The notes: generated from the letters alone by a model not told the origin. DNA of 64,000 bases from Bacillus mycoides (GCF_018742245.1 NZ_CP036132.1:3715001-3779000), one strand, 5' to 3'; positions 1 through 9,731 are shown, counted from the first letter of the stretch. A program made the numbers and translations.

Positions 1-394
1 GTCAGTGGGATTCTTGCTATGAAAGGCGAAGTCCATTTCTGGTATCGCTGACGCGCTAGATTGCGGTGTGCCATCACCACTCTCACAACAGGCCGTATAG
101 GTTCGTGAGCTACGGTACTAACCGTACAGATTCGTGTTCAAGTGTTTTAGCGCTTTGTTCTTGACGACACATATCATGCTTGAATTCGGCTATCGAACTC
201 CATATGATATCTTTTATTCAAGGAACACATTGGCGTTTTAAAGACTTGTACTTGTCTATAGTTAACGTATACCAAAATATACATGTTTTTCTATGAAAAA
301 GCGATACTTTCATCCTATGCTTAAAGGCGGATTAAAGTCCAATATGGGATTTCCCGTATCGCGAAATCTGTAACGTATAGGTGGGGATACCATT
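1..394. other. Gene-free, strongly folded region upstream of tgl
   Basis: I see no credible gene here, but several inverted repeats. CTCAC (82-86) pairs with GTGAG (105-109). TACGGT (111-116) pairs with ACCGTA (121-126). A long imperfect hairpin is built from CAAGT (139-143) with ACTTG (244-248), GTTCTTGA (157-164) with TCAAGGAAC (218-226), and ATATCAT (171-177) with ATGATAT (204-210). GCGATAC (301-307) pairs with GTATCGC (356-362). The words AAAGGCG, AAGTCCA and GTATCGC occur both at 22-48 and at 323-362. This looks like a structured RNA leader or an intergenic repeat of the B. cereus group. It matches no riboswitch class I know and may start before the window. Confidence 0.55.
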
Positions 395-1225
395 ATGATT
401 GTGATAGGCCGTTCTATTGTACACCCTTATATCACAAATGAATATGAGCCATTTGCAGCTGAAAAACAACAGATTTTATCCATAATGGCTGGAAATCAAG
501 AAGTTCATTCCTTCCGAACAGCCGATGAACTCAGCTTTGATCTTAATTTACGAGTTAATATTATTACTTCCGCACTAGAACTTTTTCAAAGTGGCTTTCA
601 GTTTCGTACATTTCAACAATCTTTTTGCAACCCTCAGTTTTGGGAAAGAACATCACTTGGCGGATTTCAACTACTCCCAAACGTACCATCCTCTATTGCC
701 ATCCAAGATATTTTTAAAAACGGAAAACTATATGGAACTGAATGTGCCACCGCAATGATTATCATTTTTTACAAAGCATTACTATCATTATATGAGGAAA
801 AAACTTTCAACCGTCTATTCGCAAACCTCTTACTTTATACATGGGACTACGATCGCGACTTAAAGCTCATAACAAAAACGAGTGGCGATATCGTTCCAGG
901 TGACCTCGTTTACTTTAAAAACCCACAAGTTAATCCAGCTACGATTGAGTGGCAAGGAGAAAATACAATCTATCTAGGAAACTTCTTTTTTTACGGACAT
1001 GGCGTAGGCGTAAAAACGAAAGAGGAAATTATTTATTCATTGAATGAACGAAGGATTCCTTATGCTTTTATTTCAGCTTATTTAACCGATTTTATTACTC
1101 GTATTGATAGCCGTATGATGAGTCAATATGCCGCTCCTAACACGCCACAAACATCAATAGGATTTATTCCTATTAGAGATGATGCAATCGTTGCAACAGT
1201 CGGACATACAACTACAATCTATTAA
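395..1225 (+). CDS. tgl: Protein-glutamine gamma-glutamyltransferase (spore coat transglutaminase)
   Basis: The 276-residue product matches the Bacillus Tgl family, which crosslinks spore-coat proteins through epsilon-(gamma-glutamyl)lysine bonds. The catalytic cysteine is C117 in GTECATAM. E189 in WQGEN and H202 in YGHGVG complete the active site in the positions known from B. subtilis Tgl. The length is slightly above the roughly 245 residues of the B. subtilis protein. The start follows AGGTGGGG. The gene stands alone, behind a folded 5' region and ahead of a strong terminator. In B. subtilis it is a late mother-cell (SigK) gene; a CATATGATA word at 201-209 resembles a SigK -10 box, but no good -35 is visible. 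Confidence 0.93.
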   Translation: MIVIGRSIVHPYITNEYEPFAAEKQQILSIMAGNQEVHSFRTADELSFDLNLRVNIITSALELFQSGFQFRTFQQSFCNPQFWERTSLGGFQLLPNVPSSIAIQDIFKNGKLYGTECATAMIIIFYKALLSLYEEKTFNRLFANLLLYTWDYDRDLKLITKTSGDIVPGDLVYFKNPQVNPATIEWQGENTIYLGNFFFYGHGVGVKTKEEIIYSLNERRIPYAFISAYLTDFITRIDSRMMSQYAAPNTPQTSIGFIPIRDDAIVATVGHTTTIY

Positions 1226-1256
1226 AAAAACGCCTACATGTGTAGGCGTTTTTTCT
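1224..1256. terminator. Bidirectional terminator between tgl and the SR1P array
   Basis: ACGCCTACA (1230-1238) and TGTAGGCGT (1241-1249) form a 9-bp stem with A-runs on the left and T-runs on the right. It can end tgl on the + strand and the SR1P transcript on the - strand. Confidence 0.85.
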
Positions 1257-1262
1257 TAATTA

Positions 1263-1391
1263 TTAAGCTTTTGTATGTTCTGTATGGTCACATTCGCAAT
1301 GAGATCCACATTTCCCATAAAGTACTGTTGATTTTTCATCTTCAAAATGTCCGATTGTTCCTTCACAAACTTGGCATACGATTGTTCCCAT
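1263..1391 (-). CDS. SR1P-like GapA-binding peptide, copy 1
   Basis: This 42-residue peptide begins MGTIVCQVCEGTIGHFEDEK and ends KCGSHCECDHTEHTKA. It has a CxxC pair near the N-terminus and a Cys-rich tail, as in the SR1P family. In B. subtilis SR1P is made from the dual-function RNA SR1, encoded next to pdhD; it binds GapA and promotes its contact with RNase J1. Here pdhD is also the nearest large neighbour. The ATG lies about 10 nt after GGGGGAAA. An in-frame ATG two codons upstream (M-K-M-G) is specific to this copy. It is the last of four tandem copies on one transcript. The assignment rests on sequence feel and synteny. Confidence 0.8.
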   Translation of the reverse strand: MGTIVCQVCEGTIGHFEDEKSTVLYGKCGSHCECDHTEHTKA

Positions 1392-1435
1392 TTTCATTTC
1401 CCCCTGAGTTTTAAGAATAATCTACTTATATATGA

Positions 1436-1564
1436 TTAAGCTTTCGCATTGTCTCTACTAGCACAGTCACAATTTGAACCACATTTTCCATAAAGTACTG
1501 TCGTTTTCTCATCCTCAAAATGTCCGATTGTTCCTTCACAAACTTGGCATACGATTGTTCCCAT
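1436..1564 (-). CDS. SR1P-like GapA-binding peptide, copy 2
   Basis: The 42-residue product ends KCGSNCDCASRDNAKA, so its tail differs from copies 1 and 4 (HTEHTKA type) while the core MGTIVCQVCEGTIGHFEDEK is the same. It has its own GGGGGAAA ribosome site. It lies 44 nt from copy 1 and has no separate promoter that I can see. Its DNA is essentially identical to copy 3, and the start-to-start offset is exactly 174 bp, which points to a recent tandem duplication. Confidence 0.8.
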   Translation of the reverse strand: MGTIVCQVCEGTIGHFEDEKTTVLYGKCGSNCDCASRDNAKA

Positions 1565-1609
1565 TTTTCATTTCCCCCTGGGTTTTAAGAATAATCTACT
1601 TATATATGA

Positions 1610-1738
1610 TTAAGCTTTCGCATTGTCTCTACTAGCACAGTCACAATTTGAACCACATTTTCCATAAAGTACTGTCGTTTTCTCATCCTCAAAATGTCCG
1701 ATTGTTCCTTCACAAACTTGGCATACGATTGTTCCCAT
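1610..1738 (-). CDS. SR1P-like GapA-binding peptide, copy 3
   Basis: This is the partner of copy 2. It encodes the same 42 residues with the CASRDNAKA tail. The duplicated unit covers the gene and the spacer that follows it. The sequence diverges only upstream of its ribosome site, where the copy 4 spacer begins. A separate ATG, offset by one base (ATGAAAAATGGG), lies in another frame and would give an unrelated product, so I chose the ATG of MGTIV. Confidence 0.8.
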   Translation of the reverse strand: MGTIVCQVCEGTIGHFEDEKTTVLYGKCGSNCDCASRDNAKA

Positions 1739-1797
1739 TTTTCATTTCCCCCTAAGTTTATGGTCCTAAAAACTTTTAGTTGTCCATTTCCTATCAA

Positions 1798-1926
1798 TTA
1801 TTGGGCTTTTGTATGTTCTGTGTGCTCACATCCGCAAGATCCACATTTCCCGTAAAGTACCGTTACTTTCTCATCCTCGAAGTGTGCAATTGTACCTTCA
1901 CAATCTTGACATACGATTGTTCCCAT
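1798..1926 (-). CDS. SR1P-like GapA-binding peptide, copy 4 (promoter-proximal)
   Basis: The 42-residue product begins MGTIVCQDCEGTIAHFEDEK and ends KCGSCGCEHTEHTKAQ. It has a complete CxxC...CGSCGC cysteine set and is the copy most like classical SR1P. It is first on the transcript, directly downstream of a good SigA-type promoter (1991-2019). It is the most diverged of the four in DNA sequence and is probably the ancestral copy. Downstream copies are expected to be co-transcribed up to the terminator at 1224-1256, giving an RNA of roughly 750 nt against about 205 nt for B. subtilis SR1. Confidence 0.82.
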   Translation of the reverse strand: MGTIVCQDCEGTIAHFEDEKVTVLYGKCGSCGCEHTEHTKAQ

Positions 1927-1990
1927 TTTTCATTTCCCCCTAAGTTTATAATCCCAAAAACTTTTTGTAACCGCTTAACTTTCTGTCTTC

Positions 1991-2019
1991 ATTTTAATAT
2001 GTTATACTTTTTACGTCAA
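1991..2019 (-). promoter_or_regulatory. SigA-type promoter of the SR1P array
   Basis: On the minus strand TTGACG (2014-2019) is followed after exactly 17 nt by TAAAAT (1991-1996). The promoter faces the four SR1P genes. Confidence 0.65.
1998..2008 (+). promoter_or_regulatory. Candidate CcpN site 1
   Basis: TATGTTATACT fits the CcpN consensus as I recall it (TRTGHYATAYW). It sits in the spacer between the -35 and -10 boxes of the SR1P promoter. In B. subtilis CcpN represses SR1 under glycolytic conditions. Confidence 0.55.
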
Positions 2020-2028
2020 TAGGTTTTT

Positions 2029-2039
2029 AGTATAACACA
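2029..2039 (-). promoter_or_regulatory. Candidate CcpN site 2
   Basis: Read on the minus strand this is TGTGTTATACT, again a full match to TRTGHYATAYW. It lies just upstream of the -35 box and is inverted relative to site 1 (GTTATACT at 2001-2008, AGTATAAC at 2029-2036). Confidence 0.55.
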
Positions 2040-2077
2040 TTAAATATTTTAAAATTAAATTAGTATGCGATATTAAC

Positions 2078-2116
2078 ACAAAAAAACAGCCATATTTCAT
2101 ACCTACGACTGTTTCT
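2078..2116 (-). terminator. Terminator of the DUF3055-like gene
   Basis: On the minus strand AAACAG...CTGTTT forms a stem followed by a T-run. It lies just beyond the stop codon at 2123. Confidence 0.7.
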
Positions 2117-2122
2117 TGTTAA

Positions 2123-2419
2123 TTATTCTTCATACTCCGCATGCAAAGAAGTAGACGGAACAAGAAATTTAAAAAACTGAGCTAATTCCTCCGCCTCCTC
2201 TTCCGATCCTAACTTAAAAGTTTCTTGTATATACGGAACATTTTCTACATCATCTTGCCCAAGCAAAGTAGATCTCCCTGTTTGCATACAAACAATAAGT
2301 GGCTTTCCAAAAAACATATTTGTATAAATAACTCCAAAATCATAACGTGTATCATGCGTCATAAATCCTAAAAATCGTACCTTCACACTTTCATGCTCAT
2401 CATACAATTTTTCAAACAT
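2123..2419 (-). CDS. Small conserved protein, DUF3055-like
   Basis: The start is placed at MFEKLYDEHESV (98 residues), directly after AAAGGTGG. A longer frame begins at MNRKCC but has no ribosome site. The product is acidic at the C-terminus (SEEEAEELAQFF, HAEYEE) and has a central segment with the motif MFFGKPLIVCMQTGRS. I believe this is the DUF3055 family of Bacillales, which has no known function. No signal peptide or membrane segment is visible. It is a single gene ending in its own terminator. Confidence 0.75.
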   Translation of the reverse strand: MFEKLYDEHESVKVRFLGFMTHDTRYDFGVIYTNMFFGKPLIVCMQTGRSTLLGQDDVENVPYIQETFKLGSEEEAEELAQFFKFLVPSTSLHAEYEE

Positions 2420-2552
2420 GAGTTTCCACCTTTCTAAACAACACTTCCTATTCATAACATATTAAACAAAAAAAGTAATACTCCTTTTAATTGTCAAAAA
2501 ATTCAGTAGGATGTAGAATGATATTATTCTACTAAACTAGGGGGAAATTTGT

Positions 2553-2945
2553 ATGCAACACGCCTTTATCACACTTGTACCTAAATCTAATCAACAATCT
2601 GTTTCAATAGAAGATTTAAAACACCTTTTTCATAACTATAAAACCGTTACTTCCAAGACTGGTGATCAAATTAATTATGCTTATACAAATACAGCTTTTC
2701 CTTATGAAATATTAGATACATCAGCAACAACATTAAAACTCCAATCAAGTCACGATCGATATGATTCTATTTATGTGGGGATTGGAATAGAAAAGGAACA
2801 ATCTTTCATTCAGGTTTCTTTACCTACTACAGCAACATTTGGTGATAAAGGAAAAGCAAATGAATTTAGCCGTTTTCTAGCGAAGAAATTAGAAGGAGAG
2901 TTACAACTATTTAATGGAAGAACAATGTATTTCTATAAACGTTAA
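2553..2945 (+). CDS. Uncharacterised 130-residue cytoplasmic protein
   Basis: A strong GGGGGAAATTT ribosome site precedes the ATG. The product has no membrane segment or signal peptide, and contains alternating beta-strand-like stretches and a C-terminal helix (ANEFSRFLAKKLEGEL). It may belong to a small Bacillus family such as DUF1885, but I am not sure. It converges with the next gene, the two stop codons being almost adjacent. Confidence 0.75.
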   Translation: MQHAFITLVPKSNQQSVSIEDLKHLFHNYKTVTSKTGDQINYAYTNTAFPYEILDTSATTLKLQSSHDRYDSIYVGIGIEKEQSFIQVSLPTTATFGDKGKANEFSRFLAKKLEGELQLFNGRTMYFYKR

Positions 2946-2946
2946 T

Positions 2947-3174
2947 TTAAAAAATAGAGAATAGAATTAAAAAGAGTATACAATTCGAACACGTAAGTAA
3001 TAAAGCCTGCTTCCTTACGTGTAATAGAAAACATGCAATTACATATGCTAAATAAAGAAATACGAAAAAGAGAATTACTTTATAATGAAACTTATCACCA
3101 TTCGATAATGTTAATACAATGGAAAAACCACTCCATAATAAAAAATGATAAAATATAACATGTAATATTTTCAT
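2947..3174 (-). CDS. Small membrane protein (75 residues)
   Basis: The start follows AAAGGAGAAGG at good spacing. About three hydrophobic segments (roughly residues 4-23, 32-52 and 57-75) leave few soluble residues, so it is an integral membrane protein. I recognise no family. It converges on the previous gene with a 1-nt gap, and neither has an obvious terminator between them. Confidence 0.65.
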   Translation of the reverse strand: MKILHVIFYHFLLWSGFSIVLTLSNGDKFHYKVILFFVFLYLAYVIACFLLHVRKQALLLTCSNCILFLILFSIF

Positions 3175-3337
3175 GGAACCTTCTCCTTTGACATGCTCTA
3201 TTTTATTAATATATGGGATTAAGTTTGAATCAATTACATATTATACAACGGCATATATTCTAACGATTCATTTAAAGTATTATATATTCATTCGACAAGT
3301 ACATATAAAGACCTTGCAAGTCATTTTATGAAAATAA

Positions 3338-3374
3338 AAATAACCCATCTCTTTAAATAAGAGATGGGTTATTT
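3338..3374 (-). terminator. Terminator of the pdh operon
   Basis: AAATAACCCATCTCTT (3338-3353) pairs with AAGAGATGGGTTATTT (3359-3374), followed on the minus strand by a T-rich run just past the pdhD stop. Confidence 0.9.
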
Positions 3375-3386
3375 ACATTACTTAAA

Positions 3387-4799
3387 TTATTTTACAATGT
3401 GAATTGGCATTCCAAGAGCAACTTCAGCTGCTTCCATTGTGATTTCACCTAATGTTGGGTGAGCATGGATTGTTTGAGCAATATCTTCAGCTGTCATTCC
3501 TGCTTCGATAGCTAAACCAATCTCAGAGATAATATCAGAAGCACCTGCACCTGCAACTTGTGCACCTACAAGAAGACCATCTTCTTTACGTGTTACAAGT
3601 TGTAAGAAACCGTCAGTGCTGTTTAATGATAACGCACGACCGTTTGCAGCGAATGGGAACTTAGATACAGCTACTGTCATTCCTGCTTCTTCCGCTTGTT
3701 TCTTAGTATAACCAACAGATGCTAATTCTGGATCAGTGAAGCATACTGCAGGAATTCCGATGTAATCGATTGCTGATGCATGGCCACTAATTACTTCAAC
3801 AGCTACTTTACCTTCGTAAGAAGCTTTGTGAGCTAATGGTGGTCCAGGAACGATATCACCGATTGCATAGATGTTTGGTACGTTTGTACGGCATTGCTCA
3901 TCGATTTCGATGATACCGCGGTCAGTCATTTTAACTCCAACTTGCTCAAGACCGATTTCTTGAGTGTTTGGACGACGACCTACAGTTACTAATACGTAAT
4001 CTGCTTCTACAGTTTGGATTTCACCTTTAACTTCAAAGCTAACTTTTACGCCAGTTTCTGTTTCTTCAACGCCTTTAGCCATAGCTTTTGTATGGATATT
4101 TACGTTACCTTTTTTCTGTAGAGCACGTTTAACAACAGAGCTCATAGCTTTTTCGAAACCAGCTAAGATTTCGTCGCCAGCTTCTACTACAGTAACTTCT
4201 GTACCGAAGTTAGCATATGCAGTACCTAATTCCATACCGATGTAACCGCCGCCGATTACAACAAGTTTTTTAGGAATTTCAGGTAAGCTTAAAGCGCCTG
4301 TAGAGTTGATAACACGTTTAGAGTATTTGAATCCAGGAATTTCGATTGGTGTAGAACCAGTTGCAAGAACAGCATTTTTAAACGTATAAGTTTGTGCTGC
4401 ATCTTCAGTCATTACGCGTAATGTGTTAGCATCTACGAAGTAAGCTTCACCGCGAATGATTTCAACTTTGTTACCTTTAAGAAGGCCTTCAACACCGCCA
4501 GTTAATTTCTTAACTACGCCGTTTTTCCATTCTTGAACTTTTGTAAAGTCAACTTTTACGTTCTCTGCAGTGATACCCATGTCATCAGAATGCATTGCAT
4601 TCTCATAACGATGACCTGCATTGATTAACGCTTTTGAAGGAATACATCCAACGTTTAAGCATACGCCACCAAGGTTAGCTTTTTCAATGATTGCTACCTT
4701 TTGACCTAATTGTGCTGCACGAATTGCCGCAACGTATCCACCAGGACCTGCACCAACAACGACTGTATCTAATTCAATTGGGAAATCTCCTACTACCAT
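3387..4799 (-). CDS. pdhD: Dihydrolipoyl dehydrogenase, E3 of pyruvate dehydrogenase
   Basis: This 470-residue flavoprotein reoxidises the lipoyl arms of E2 and passes electrons to NAD+. An FAD-binding [17 protein letters not shown] lies at residues 16-32. The redox disulfide C47/C52 is in [10 protein letters not shown]. An NAD-binding [10 protein letters not shown] is near residue 184, and the C-terminal HAHPTLGE carries the catalytic histidine. Family length is about 470. It is the last gene of pdhABCD, 5 nt after pdhC, and may also serve other 2-oxoacid dehydrogenases, as in B. subtilis. Confidence 0.97.
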   Translation of the reverse strand: MVVGDFPIELDTVVVGAGPGGYVAAIRAAQLGQKVAIIEKANLGGVCLNVGCIPSKALINAGHRYENAMHSDDMGITAENVKVDFTKVQEWKNGVVKKLTGGVEGLLKGNKVEIIRGEAYFVDANTLRVMTEDAAQTYTFKNAVLATGSTPIEIPGFKYSKRVINSTGALSLPEIPKKLVVIGGGYIGMELGTAYANFGTEVTVVEAGDEILAGFEKAMSSVVKRALQKKGNVNIHTKAMAKGVEETETGVKVSFEVKGEIQTVEADYVLVTVGRRPNTQEIGLEQVGVKMTDRGIIEIDEQCRTNVPNIYAIGDIVPGPPLAHKASYEGKVAVEVISGHASAIDYIGIPAVCFTDPELASVGYTKKQAEEAGMTVAVSKFPFAANGRALSLNSTDGFLQLVTRKEDGLLVGAQVAGAGASDIISEIGLAIEAGMTAEDIAQTIHAHPTLGEITMEAAEVALGMPIHIVK

Positions 4800-4804
4800 T
4801 GTTA

Positions 4805-6094
4805 TTACGCCTCCATTACTAATAATTGTGGGTCATTCAATAGACGTTTAATTTGGTTTAATGCTTTTTGAGCAGTTGCGCCGTCAATTAAACGATGGTC
4901 AAAGCTTAGAGATAATGCTAATACTGGAGCTGCAACGATTTCACCGTTTTTCACAACTGGTTTCTCAGCGATACGGCCGATACCAAGGATTGCTACTTCT
5001 GGGTGATTGATAACTGGAGTGAACCATTGTCCACCTGCAGAACCAATGTTTGTAATTGTGCAAGAAGCACCTTTCATTTCAGTTGGAGCTAAACGACCGT
5101 CACGTGCTTTACCAGCAAGTTCATTGATCTCGTTGGAAATAGTAAAGATAGATTTACGATCTGTATCTTTAACAACTGGTACTAATAGACCTTTGTCTGT
5201 ATCAGCTGCGATACCGATGTTGAAGTAATGTTTATGAACGATTTCTTGAGAAGCATCGTCTAAAGCAGTATTCAACATTGGGAATTCACGTAATGCAGAT
5301 GTTAAAGCTTTTACAACGTATGGAAGGTAAGTTAATTTAATACCTTTGTCAGCTGCAACAGCTTTGAACTTCTTACGGTGAGCAACAAGTTCTGTTACAT
5401 CTACTTCGTCCATTAATGTTACGTGAGGAGCTGTATGCTTAGAGTTAACCATTGCTTTCGCAATCGCTTTACGGATACCACTCATTTTCTCACGAGTTTC
5501 TGGATATTCACCAGCTGGGATTGGTTGTGCTTTTGGTGCTTCTTCTTTAGCTGCTGCTGGAGTAGCTTCTACTGCTGCTGGAGCCTCAGTTGCTGCTACA
5601 GTTTGTCCACCATTTGCAAATGCATCGATGTCAGTTTTCACAACACGGCCGTTCTTACCAGAACCAGCTACTTTATGAATATCTACACCTTTTTCACGAG
5701 CATATTTACGAACAGATGGCATAGCGATTACACGCTCATTTACTACTTCTGCAGTTGCTGCTGGAGTAGCTTCCGCTGCTGGAGCTTCTACTGCTGCTTC
5801 TTCAGCTTTTGGAGCTTCATCATGATCGTCACCTTTAAATTTAAGGTTTTCGTATCCAGGAGCATCAAATTTAATTAATGTATCTCCTACAATTGCAACT
5901 GTTCCTTCTTCTACAAGTACTTCAAGTACTTTACCTTTAACAGGAGAAGGGATTTCTACTACTGCTTTATCATTTTGTACTTCAAGAAGTACATCGTCTT
6001 CATTTACTTCATCGCCTGGTTTAATAAACCATTTTACGATTTCACCTTCGTGGATACCTTCACCGATATCTGGTAGTTTAAATTCAAATGCCAC
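4805..6094 (-). CDS. pdhC: Dihydrolipoamide acetyltransferase, E2 of pyruvate dehydrogenase
   Basis: The 429-residue E2 core transfers acetyl groups from E1 to CoA. A single lipoyl domain covers residues 1-78 with the lipoylated lysine K43 in VQNDKAVVE. An Ala/Pro/Glu-rich linker follows, then the E1/E3-binding domain ([19 protein letters not shown], near residue 128), a second Ala-rich linker, and the catalytic domain ending in [10 protein letters not shown] with the active-site histidine and aspartate. It is separated from pdhB by 93 nt that contain a perfect stem-loop. Confidence 0.97.
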   Translation of the reverse strand: MAFEFKLPDIGEGIHEGEIVKWFIKPGDEVNEDDVLLEVQNDKAVVEIPSPVKGKVLEVLVEEGTVAIVGDTLIKFDAPGYENLKFKGDDHDEAPKAEEAAVEAPAAEATPAATAEVVNERVIAMPSVRKYAREKGVDIHKVAGSGKNGRVVKTDIDAFANGGQTVAATEAPAAVEATPAAAKEEAPKAQPIPAGEYPETREKMSGIRKAIAKAMVNSKHTAPHVTLMDEVDVTELVAHRKKFKAVAADKGIKLTYLPYVVKALTSALREFPMLNTALDDASQEIVHKHYFNIGIAADTDKGLLVPVVKDTDRKSIFTISNEINELAGKARDGRLAPTEMKGASCTITNIGSAGGQWFTPVINHPEVAILGIGRIAEKPVVKNGEIVAAPVLALSLSFDHRLIDGATAQKALNQIKRLLNDPQLLVMEA

Positions 6095-6150
6095 GGAATT
6101 CAGCCCCCTGATTCATTTCATTATTATGGAATATGTACAAAAGAAACCAG

Positions 6151-6175
6151 CATGTGCTGATTTCTTCTGCACATG
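6151..6175. repeat. Perfect stem-loop between pdhB and pdhC
   Basis: CATGTGC (6151-6157) and GCACATG (6169-6175) form a 7-bp stem with an 11-nt loop and no T-run. It is more likely an RNA-processing or stability element than a terminator. Confidence 0.6.
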
Positions 6176-6187
6176 AAAAACTAAAAA

Positions 6188-7165
6188 TTAGAAGTTCATT
6201 ACTTTGTTAACAGCTTCAACAATATCTTTATGGTTTGGTAACCATACGCTCTCAGCTTGAGAGAATGGGAATACTGTATCAGCAGCTGCAACACGTACAA
6301 CTGGAGCTTCTAAGTTTAAGATTGCACGGTCGTTAATTTCCGCTACAACGTTAGCTGCAATACCAGCTTGTTTTTGAGCTTCTTGAACTACAACTACGCG
6401 ACCTGTTTTTTCAACAGAAGCGATGATTGTTTCGATATCTAATGGTTGAACTGTACGTAAGTCAACAACCTCTAAAGAGATACCTTCTTTTTCGAGTTCT
6501 TCAGCAGCTTTTAATGCAGCGTGAACCATAGCACCGTAAGCGATAACAGATACATCTGTACCTTCACGTTTGATATCAGCTTTACCTAAATCAATTGTGT
6601 AATCGCCTTCTGGTACATCTTGACGGAATGAACGGTACAATTTCATATGCTCTAAGTAGATAACTGGATCGTTGTCACGAATCGCAGAGATTAAAAGACC
6701 TTTTGCATCGTATGGAGTAGATGGAATAACAACTTTTAGACCAGGTTGTTGAGCCACTAATCCTTCTAAGCTATCAGCATGTAGTTCTGGAGTATGAACG
6801 CCACCACCGAATGGAGAACGAATTGTTACTGGAGCAGTCCAACGTCCACCAGAACGGTAACGCATACGAGCTAATTGACCAGAAACTGAATCCATTACTT
6901 CATAAATGAAACCGAAGAATTGGATTTCTGGAACTGGACGGAAGCCTTCAAGTGCAAGTCCAACTGCAAGTCCACCAATACCAGACTCTGCAAGTGGAGT
7001 ATCCATTACACGATCTTCACCGAATTCAGCTTGTAAACCTTCAGTAGCACGGAATACTCCGCCGTTTACACCAACGTCTTCACCAAACACAAGTACGTTA
7101 GGATCATTTTTCATTTCAACGCGTAAAGCATCAGTGATTGCTTGAATCATTGTCATTTGAGCCAT
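6188..7165 (-). CDS. pdhB: Pyruvate dehydrogenase E1 beta subunit
   Basis: The 325-residue product is the transketolase-like beta chain of E1. Typical motifs are [15 protein letters not shown] near residue 27, the cation-site region [15 protein letters not shown], and [17 protein letters not shown]. It pairs with PdhA to form the thiamine-diphosphate enzyme that decarboxylates pyruvate. The start codon lies 3 nt after the pdhA stop, so the two are translationally coupled. Confidence 0.97.
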   Translation of the reverse strand: MAQMTMIQAITDALRVEMKNDPNVLVFGEDVGVNGGVFRATEGLQAEFGEDRVMDTPLAESGIGGLAVGLALEGFRPVPEIQFFGFIYEVMDSVSGQLARMRYRSGGRWTAPVTIRSPFGGGVHTPELHADSLEGLVAQQPGLKVVIPSTPYDAKGLLISAIRDNDPVIYLEHMKLYRSFRQDVPEGDYTIDLGKADIKREGTDVSVIAYGAMVHAALKAAEELEKEGISLEVVDLRTVQPLDIETIIASVEKTGRVVVVQEAQKQAGIAANVVAEINDRAILNLEAPVVRVAAADTVFPFSQAESVWLPNHKDIVEAVNKVMNF

Positions 7166-7168
7166 GGC

Positions 7169-8341
<1,173 letters not shown>

Positions 8342-8468
8342 CTAGACTGAAAGCGCAACAATGTAAACCAACAAATTTGTCTGTCGGTTGAGAATAATTT
8401 TGTGTACCTAACAATCTGTACTAATGTTTTTTCAAAAACATATTAATACAATCTTGATCACGTTTTTT

Positions 8469-8498
8469 AGTTTACAACTATTCTAATTACGATGTCAA
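8469..8498 (-). promoter_or_regulatory. Candidate SigA promoter of pdhA
   Basis: On the minus strand TTGACA (8493-8498) is followed after 18 nt by TAAACT (8469-8474). This predicts a leader of about 180 nt before pdhA. Confidence 0.45.
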
Positions 8499-8725
8499 TT
8501 ACTTTGAATACGTTTTTTTATAAATAATATGCAGGTTTCCTCTACACAAACGTGTTTTTATTTTTCACATCTGTATTAGTAAGCAATAACCTACTGTTAT
8601 ATTATTCCCTTTTTAACTTGTTTTTTCTCTTAGAATAATATGTAAACGATTTAATTCTCTTTAGTTTTTCTCTCTTCTCAATAAAATTATACAAACACTT
8701 CTTCCTTTTATAGGTAAATACCTAT

Positions 8726-8753
8726 ACATTTCTGATCATTCCTCCATACATTA
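8726..8753 (+). promoter_or_regulatory. Candidate SigK promoter of the YjcZ-type gene
   Basis: CATACATTA (8745-8753) matches the SigK -10 pattern CATAnnnTA, with an AC dinucleotide at 8726-8727, 17 nt upstream. The gene begins about 45 nt downstream. Confidence 0.45.
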
Positions 8754-8797
8754 TAGTAACCGCAGTATTAGCGGGAAATGATAAAGGAGGTCATCTC

Positions 8798-8947
8798 ATG
8801 TACGGATACTCATATTGCTATCCAACAACTTGTTCATATCCTTCCTACGGTTATGGCGGTTCTTGTGGCGGATCTGGACGCGGCTTCGCCTTAATCGTTG
8901 TGTTGTTTATCCTTTTAATTATCGTTGGTGCTGCTTGCATTCGCTAA
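8798..8947 (+). CDS. YjcZ family sporulation miniprotein
   Basis: This 49-residue product begins [20 protein letters not shown] and ends with one hydrophobic helix ([20 protein letters not shown]). A Gly/Tyr/Cys-rich head plus a C-terminal membrane segment is the hallmark of the YjcZ family of spore-associated miniproteins. An AAAGGAGG ribosome site precedes the ATG. A SigK-like promoter lies upstream and a clean terminator downstream. Its exact role is unknown. Confidence 0.85.
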   Translation: MYGYSYCYPTTCSYPSYGYGGSCGGSGRGFALIVVLFILLIIVGAACIR

Positions 8948-8977
8948 TTAATGTAAAATGAAACAACTATGGAAAGA

Positions 8978-9006
8978 AACAGACGGCTTTGCCGTCTTTT
9001 CTTTTT
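8978..9006 (+). terminator. Terminator of the YjcZ-type gene
   Basis: AGACGGC (8981-8987) and GCCGTCT (8991-8997) form a tight stem followed by TTTTC. Confidence 0.85.
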
Positions 9007-9114
9007 ATTACATAACTTATCTATAGAAAATTTGTTTCCAAGTAGCTCTTCCTTACTTGCCGATGACTTTTTTTATCTCCTTTGGTAGACTAAAGAAGAA
9101 AGGAGAGATTACAT

Positions 9115-9669
9115 ATGCTTACAATGAATGAGGTAATTCGTGAAGGAAATCCTATTTTGCGCGACGTCGCAGAAGAGGTCTCCTTACCTGCTAGCGAGGA
9201 AGATACAAATACTCTTAAAGAAATGATTGAATTTGTAATAAATAGCCAGGCCCCTGAAATGGCTGAAAAATATAATTTACGCCCCGGAATCGGATTAGCG
9301 GCTCCGCAAATCGGTATTTCAAAGAAAATGATTGCGGTTCATGTAACTGATACGAACGATACGTTATATAGCTACGCATTATTTAACCCAAAAATCATTA
9401 GTCATTCTGTTGAACGTACATATTTACAAAATGGTGAAGGCTGTCTATCTGTAGACCGTGAAGTACCTGGTTATGTCCCTCGTTACACAAGAATTACAGT
9501 AAAGGCAACAACGATTAACGGTGAAGACGTAAAACTGCGATTAAAAGGTTTACCAGCAATTGTATTCCAACATGAAATCGACCATTTAAACGGTGTTATG
9601 TTCTATGACCATATTAATAAAGACAATCCATTTGTGGCTCCCGATGATTCAAAACCTCTCGAGCGATAA
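9115..9669 (+). CDS. def: Peptide deformylase
   Basis: The 184-residue enzyme removes the N-formyl group from nascent proteins. All three family motifs are present: [10 protein letters not shown] (58-67), EGCLS with metal ligand C110, and HEIDH (153-157) with ligands H153 and H157 and catalytic E154. The length and the insertions near residues 28-55 are of the type 2 (Gram-positive) class. The start follows AAAGGAGAG. It stands as a single gene, as defB does beside ykrA in B. subtilis. Confidence 0.96.
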   Translation: MLTMNEVIREGNPILRDVAEEVSLPASEEDTNTLKEMIEFVINSQAPEMAEKYNLRPGIGLAAPQIGISKKMIAVHVTDTNDTLYSYALFNPKIISHSVERTYLQNGEGCLSVDREVPGYVPRYTRITVKATTINGEDVKLRLKGLPAIVFQHEIDHLNGVMFYDHINKDNPFVAPDDSKPLER

Positions 9670-9673
9670 TAGT

Positions 9674-9706
9674 AAAAAGGCGGAAGTTAACCTTCCGCCT
9701 TTTTAT
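9674..9706. terminator. Bidirectional terminator between def and ykrA
   Basis: AAAAAGGCGGAAG (9674-9686) pairs with CTTCCGCCTTTTT (9692-9704), with A- and T-runs on both sides. It serves the convergent pair. Confidence 0.9.
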
Positions 9707-9731
9707 TATATGAAATGGGTTCCACACTTAC

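Noticed and set aside
201..209. CATATGATA as a SigK -10 for tgl
   Set aside because: It lies inside a hairpin arm, has no -35, and is nearly 190 nt from the start codon; kept only as a remark.
1600..1797. 65-residue frame on the minus strand across SR1P copy 3
   Set aside because: It is the wrong frame of the duplicated SR1P unit and has no ribosome site of its own.
1780..2022. 80-residue frame on the plus strand
   Set aside because: It is antisense to SR1P copy 4 and its promoter, with low-quality composition.
5423..5878. 151-residue Cys/Ser-rich frame antisense to pdhC
   Set aside because: It is the complement of the Ala-rich linkers of E2; a shadow, with no ribosome site.
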